Positions 59,650 to 64,000 of a stretch of 64,000 bases of DNA are shown here, one piece after another; positions within the stretch are counted from its first letter, which is position 1, and the number at the start of each line of letters is the position of its first letter. The position numbers and the translations under genes are program-made. The DNA is from Anoplopoma fimbria. Taxonomy: Eukaryota > Chordata > Actinopteri > Perciformes > Anoplopomatidae. The notes beneath the pieces are model-generated. The model had not been told where the DNA came from and searched no databases. It saw only the letters and a list, made by a program, of their open reading frames with translations. The stretch is from NCBI RefSeq assembly GCF_027596085.1, contig NC_072460.1:10596826-10660825 (forward strand). Direction: 5' to 3'.

Positions 59650-62600
59650 GTAAACCACCTTTTTATATGAGCAATGATTCTTTCACGTTTGGACATTTAC
59701 AGTTGCGGAATGATAGCTGAAGAGGTGAAAATCATGTCAGTGTCAGAGATGATAGGATGGCCCGGGTTTAAAGGGCCACTCCTCAGTATTGACTTCCATT
59801 CACAGCAGAGAAACAATACTCTCAATCTTTTTCTTTACTGCCCGGTGATTTTAACCTGAAACTGTTGCTTCTTTGTCTTGTATGTTTTCCTTGATTTAAC
59901 TTACACAAACCACAAAGCAAAGGAAAAGATTAAAACGTATTGAAGATTTGACTATTTACATGTAATGTATAGCAATTTAACAATGGATGATTTGTAATGC
60001 AATTAGTTTTTTTCTGATGAATCTGCACTTTGCGACAACTCAAGATGATATGAAACGTACAGTGTTTAGACACTTCATATTTTCAGTAATGCCTAACCTC
60101 CCATTTTGAGAGAGCCCCCCTATCTGACCTGAATATCCTATTTCCTCCAGAAGAACGGGGAATTATGGTGGCCGAACTTTATTAAAATGGCACCTTTTTT
60201 TTTTATTGTTATGCTCAGACCATTGCTGTTTCTCTGACAGATTGTCTGGACAGTGGATCATACCATGGTCCAAGATGGAGGATGGAGCCCGGTGACTTGT
60301 TCATTCCTATCGACTCCATAGAAGAAGAAGCTACTCTGACGTGTGACGCAAAGGGAACGCCACCTCCTCAGTACAGGTAGGAACACATTCAAATGAAAGT
60401 GTATGTTTACTTTAACGTTTAAACCAAGTGAATCCTATAACCAATAATCCTAAAATCTGTTTGAACACTGGATTACACAATTTTCCCTACAAAAACGTTG
60501 TATTTCAGTGGGTAGTAAACATCACCATTTATTGCTTCTCTTTGTTCAAACTTAGAGGGACTCCAGCACAGAATCAGCAGCACTTGCTCCTCTTTCTCGC
60601 TATTCATCACTACACTATCATTAGTAAAAGCATTCAGTGTCTTAAGAGGACCATGTTTAATGTAAAGTACTGTGAAGGAAACATAACTTTAGGATGTGTA
60701 AGCGAGTATAGCACAAGAGTGGTCCTTTCTTGGTTTTAAAGTCTGCATTACAGTAAAGAGATGTCTTTTTCCTGAATTTACAGACTGATCAAACTGTTCT
60801 ATTATCTGCCAAATTTAAGATTTTCCACATGGAATAGGCAGAAGCTTTCTCTCCTTTTAATTTTCTCCAAATTAGACTGAATGCACACAGACACTCTAAG
60901 CAGTGGCGTCATTATGGCTTGACTCATATTGACTAACGCGCCGCCAATCTGCCTGTTGCCTCGCCAGATATTATCTTCAGCCACACACGTGTAGCATCTT
61001 AATGCATCTCTAAATCCCCTCTCATAAAAACACTGTGAGACCAATGCAGGTTGCTAGACACCATGTTGGCTCTAGCAGGCATTGATTACAAGTGTCTTAG
61101 GCGTTCAACAGCGGACTTACTGCGGCACAGCCAGCACAGACGAGCTGGAAGATAGTGGCGTGAAGTATGTACCCTCATTATTTACGGCTTTTTACATTCA
61201 CCGCCTAAGACCGGGTATTTCCATGTACTGATTAAAGGTGAGATGAGCATGTTTAACGTGCTGTCTTGTCGAGCGGGCTGTGCTGGGCACTGCAAGTCCT
61301 CAACACCTCGCTGGCTCCTCTCTTGAAGTGTAAATAGGCTCACACTGCTCCCTCCCCCCTCCTCCCTATTTCTACCTTCTCCTTTCCTCTGCCAGCCCTG
61401 TCTCTCACAAAGAGATGAGACTTTCATAGTATGCACACTGTAGCGGCATAAAAACTCATGGAAGAAAACCACATCTTATGGAAAATCATCTTCTCCCCGT
61501 GGGATCATAAAAAAGATGCATTTTATTTGCCTAACCTTAACTTGACCTGAAATTTGAAGCCTGAGGCTCTGAGCGGCAGGATGATCCAGAATACCTGAGT
61601 TTCTATAGGTTCAGATTGTTGGACAACATGTGCTCATAAAAAGAGTCTAAGGCAGAGTAATTTGGTTTTGGAGCTGCTATTCAATCACTTGCCCATTGCA
61701 CTTCAAAACAGGTCAAAAAGAGGAGGAAGTGGTGACTCTTGTTAAAGAGCTGAATGCACTCGACATCAAAACGCATACATGCATGTATCACCAGCCGAGC
61801 CAACCCTTTAGGTATTCATCGTACAGACAAGTCTCTCATACTGTATAGCCTTAAGAAATAAGGTTAACCCCAAAGCATAGATAAAAACAGCTGTCAAGTC
61901 TAAGTGTCTGGAGTATGGCAGCAAGCACTCATCTACATTCGATAGTTTAGATATTCTTTAAGAAATTATTTTGGAGGTTAGACTTGAAAGCTTTTGGATA
62001 GTTGGCCATTCTGCCCTCCACAGCTTTCATTTCCACTTAAGTGAAGTAGAATAGCAGAAGGTGGCTGAAGGAAAGAAATTGTTATTTTGTATGCTTAGGG
62101 AGAAATGATGGAAGATTCTTGAAAAGTGCTATGTCCTTGAACCCATCAATACTCCATTTTTGAAGAGCATTCACAAAGAGATGAGTGTTGTGGTGGATGA
62201 AAGTGTTTTCTTCCTGAATAATGGGGCTTGTTTAAATCAATGAATTGATTTAATGTTTTTAAGAGTTCTTTTAGGTGATTGGTTTATTTGATAACACAAT
62301 CTTAACCTGCTGTGCAAAGTATTTTTTTTAAATGAAGGATGTGATGGAAGGTGAAAGGGAGCATGAGAGGCATCCTTTGTCACATGAGCCCCCTGTTACC
62401 TCTTGCCAAGTCCTAATGTTTTGTCCTAATGAGAAGTCAAAGGTGGAATAATGTGACATTATGTAAATATAATGTGACAGAGAAGGGGTGATTATGGTTA
62501 AGACTGATGATAATATCTAGGATGGCTTCTAAAACCTTTATCTTCTGCTTTCTTTAAATAGCCAAAGACAGCTTTGTGTGTGATACTCTAAGATTAAACT

Positions 62601-63453
62601 TTAATGATCCCTGCGGGGAAAATGGGATAGCTGCAGCAGCAAATAGTAGTCGAGCAAAATAAAGAAAAATAGATAAGAAGCAGAAATATACAATATAAAT
62701 AAGAAATGTGCATTTTAAGGGTTATATAAACACGCAACCAATATCCCAAGAGCATGTTATAGCTATATGGATTACAGAATAACTTGATTACAGGAACAAA
62801 GCAATATGCAAAATTCATGGAACATTTACAGAATAAGAAAGGTAGAAGCATGAAATCATCAAAACCTTGCATTTTATAAAAAATGTGAGTCGACAACAAT
62901 TTAGGACTGAATAAAAAGAGAACAGAGTACATTCAAAAGCTTATCCGTGTATTTACTTTTGACAGATCTACACACATTTATTCACTTACTCTGACTTTCT
63001 GACTTTAGAAAAATAGTTCTGTTCAAAACTTTGTTAGGGAAGTTGTAGCACTGCAGGAAAATAATTCAATACAAACATCGCAACCGTAAAGTTCATGCTG
63101 TTCTTGCTTCAACCCACGAGCCTGCGAATTCTTCGACACCAGCACAAATGTACACTGTATTATTCTTGCTTCAAGTGAGTTGTGTTCTTCGCTCACCTCC
63201 TGTCAGACCACCTTGGTCGGTAGAAAGAAATGGACAGTGTGCTTTGCCAGGGACTGATGGTGTCTTTGCCCTCACAGATGGTCATTGAATGGGACTCTCA
63301 TAAATCTGGGCCTGGATCGCCGGCGGCGTCTGTCTGGGGGCAACCTCATTATAAGCAGTCTGGACCGCTACCAGGACGTAGGAATGTACCAGTGTATGGC
63401 GTTCAACACTGTAGGAGCGATCCTCAGCAGGAGAGCCAGTCTGCAGTTTGCCT
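59595..63453 (+). CDS. contactin family (CNTN3/4/5/6 subgroup, CNTN4- or CNTN6-like), 5' part: signal peptide and Ig domain 1
   Basis: Contactins are GPI-anchored neuronal adhesion proteins with six Ig and four FNIII domains that work at the axon surface. Three coding exons, 59595-59649, 60241-60376 and 63278-63453, join in frame to 122 codons plus one base. The leader MTLPWKQLLLLSIIDCLAD resembles the CNTN3/CNTN4 leader. The mature start contains HGP and EP; Ig1 follows with cysteines in LTCDAKG and YQCMAFN, the tryptophan in QYRWSLNG, and QDVGMYQC. It ends at LSRRASLQFA, where contactins continue with a tyrosine codon split by an intron, as here. CNTN2 fits less well. CHL1 next door points to CNTN6 or CNTN4, its human neighbours, but sequence alone does not decide. 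The remaining exons are off the right edge. Confidence 0.88.
60241..60376 (+). CDS. contactin exon 3: mature N-terminus and Ig1 first half
   Basis: The acceptor is TTTCTCTGACAG and the donor ACAG|gtagga. This encodes DCLDSGSYHGPRWRMEPGD, then FIPIDSIEEEATLTCDAKG and TPPPQYR. It carries the first Ig1 cysteine. It enters in phase 1 and leaves in phase 2. An extra cysteine (DCLDS) near the mature N-terminus is not usual for the family. Confidence 0.9.
60377..63277 (+). other. contactin intron between the two Ig1 exons
   Basis: This 2.9-kb intron has no exon in it. A short retroelement-tail fragment (CCCTGCGGGGAAA) lies near 62591-62635. Confidence 0.65.
62590..62640 (+). repeat. short retroelement tail fragment
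   Basis: AACTTTAATGATCCCTGCGG followed by GGAAAATGGG resembles the TTTATTGATCCC...GGGGAAATT tails common in fish. A similar shorter piece is at 52165-52190. Confidence 0.4.
63278..63453 (+). CDS. contactin exon 4: Ig1 second half
   Basis: The acceptor is TTGCCCTCACAG and the donor CCT|gtaagt. This encodes WSLNGTLINLGLDRRRRLSG, then GNLIISSLDRYQDVGMYQC and LSRRASLQFA. It carries the Ig1 tryptophan and second cysteine. It leaves in phase 1, within the tyrosine codon expected after QFA. Confidence 0.92.
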
Positions 63454-64000
63454 GTAAGTTGAAGTCAGTGTTTGTCACTTTTTTATTAGGAAATGGTATG
63501 GAAGTGTAACTGCACTTAGCAAATAATGCAGACACACGCTGAACTAGGTGGCCGATATTTGCAATATTTATGAGTGCTGCAACAATAAATGGGGGCAGTT
63601 TGAGTGTGACGACTGTTCTTTACTCATGATCGTACATGCAAACAAAAGAATGACTACTTTACTTTTACTTGCTTAGCTCTGTAAAAAGTCTGGTGTTTTA
63701 TTGGATATTCTCTGAGGTAAAGTAGTCAACTAAATTCCTAAATGTAGTGCATGATGAATACCTCAATAAGGGCTGAAACAATAGTGTACACTGACTGAAT
63801 TATAATATTCTTTTTTCTACCAAGAAGACTAATGAAAATTACGAAAAGAAACAGTGCAAACATGGCTTTTTATTAAAACTGCATTGCCCAAATATAAGAC
63901 TGTATACACAAACTGATCACACATCTTTGGTGGTGAAACCAGCAAAACTCTCGAGAAAATTAAGAAATGAATACTTACTATTTCTTCTATTCATGCACAT
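63454..64000 (+). other. start of the contactin intron after Ig1
   Basis: This is AT-rich sequence to the window edge. No further exon or repeat was recognised. Confidence 0.6.

Noticed and set aside
63285..63509. Open frame from an ATG at 63285 as a separate gene
   Set aside because: It is the internal Ig1 exon plus intron read-through.

Overview
The window is genomic DNA from a ray-finned fish, probably a percomorph (inference). The evidence is small vertebrate exons in kilobase-scale introns, GT-AG splice sites, many long CA/GT, GACA/GATA and GA microsatellites, a V-SINE-like tRNA-derived SINE, L2-type LINE fragments and hAT-type MITE remnants. I see no operons, CRISPR, rRNA or viral genes.

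Two nervous-system immunoglobulin-superfamily adhesion genes lie head to head. From about 22.6 kb down to the left edge, on the minus strand, are 23 coding exons of a CHL1 (close homolog of L1) gene. They run from the signal peptide through six Ig domains and four FNIII domains into the first half of a fifth. Their lengths and phases join into one continuous 3,178-nt open frame (1,059 codons plus one base) with no disruption. The rest of FNIII-5, the transmembrane segment and the ankyrin-binding tail lie off the left edge. A candidate noncoding first exon and promoter sit near 40.6-41.1 kb, giving an 18-kb first intron.

On the plus strand, from about 56.2 kb to the right edge, is the 5' end of a GPI-type contactin of the CNTN3/4/5/6 subgroup. 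It has a GC-rich 5' region with a noncoding exon, a signal-peptide exon and the two exons of Ig domain 1. Human CHL1 neighbours CNTN6 and CNTN4, so those are the leading identities, but 122 residues do not separate them. In human these genes share one orientation; here they diverge.

L1-family proteins and contactins act in neurite growth, axon guidance and cell-surface recognition, so their shared 15-kb intergenic region may hold common neural regulatory DNA (inference). That region and chl1 intron 1 otherwise hold repeats and unassigned unique sequence.

The most notable points are: a 150-bp (TG)n tract ending 7 bases before a chl1 splice acceptor; a contactin upstream ORF whose stop overlaps the main start (ATGA); a preserved first half of FNIII-5, which mammalian CHL1 lacks; DGEE in place of the DGEA integrin motif in Ig6; and a SINE whose 3' tail matches an L2 LINE in the same window.
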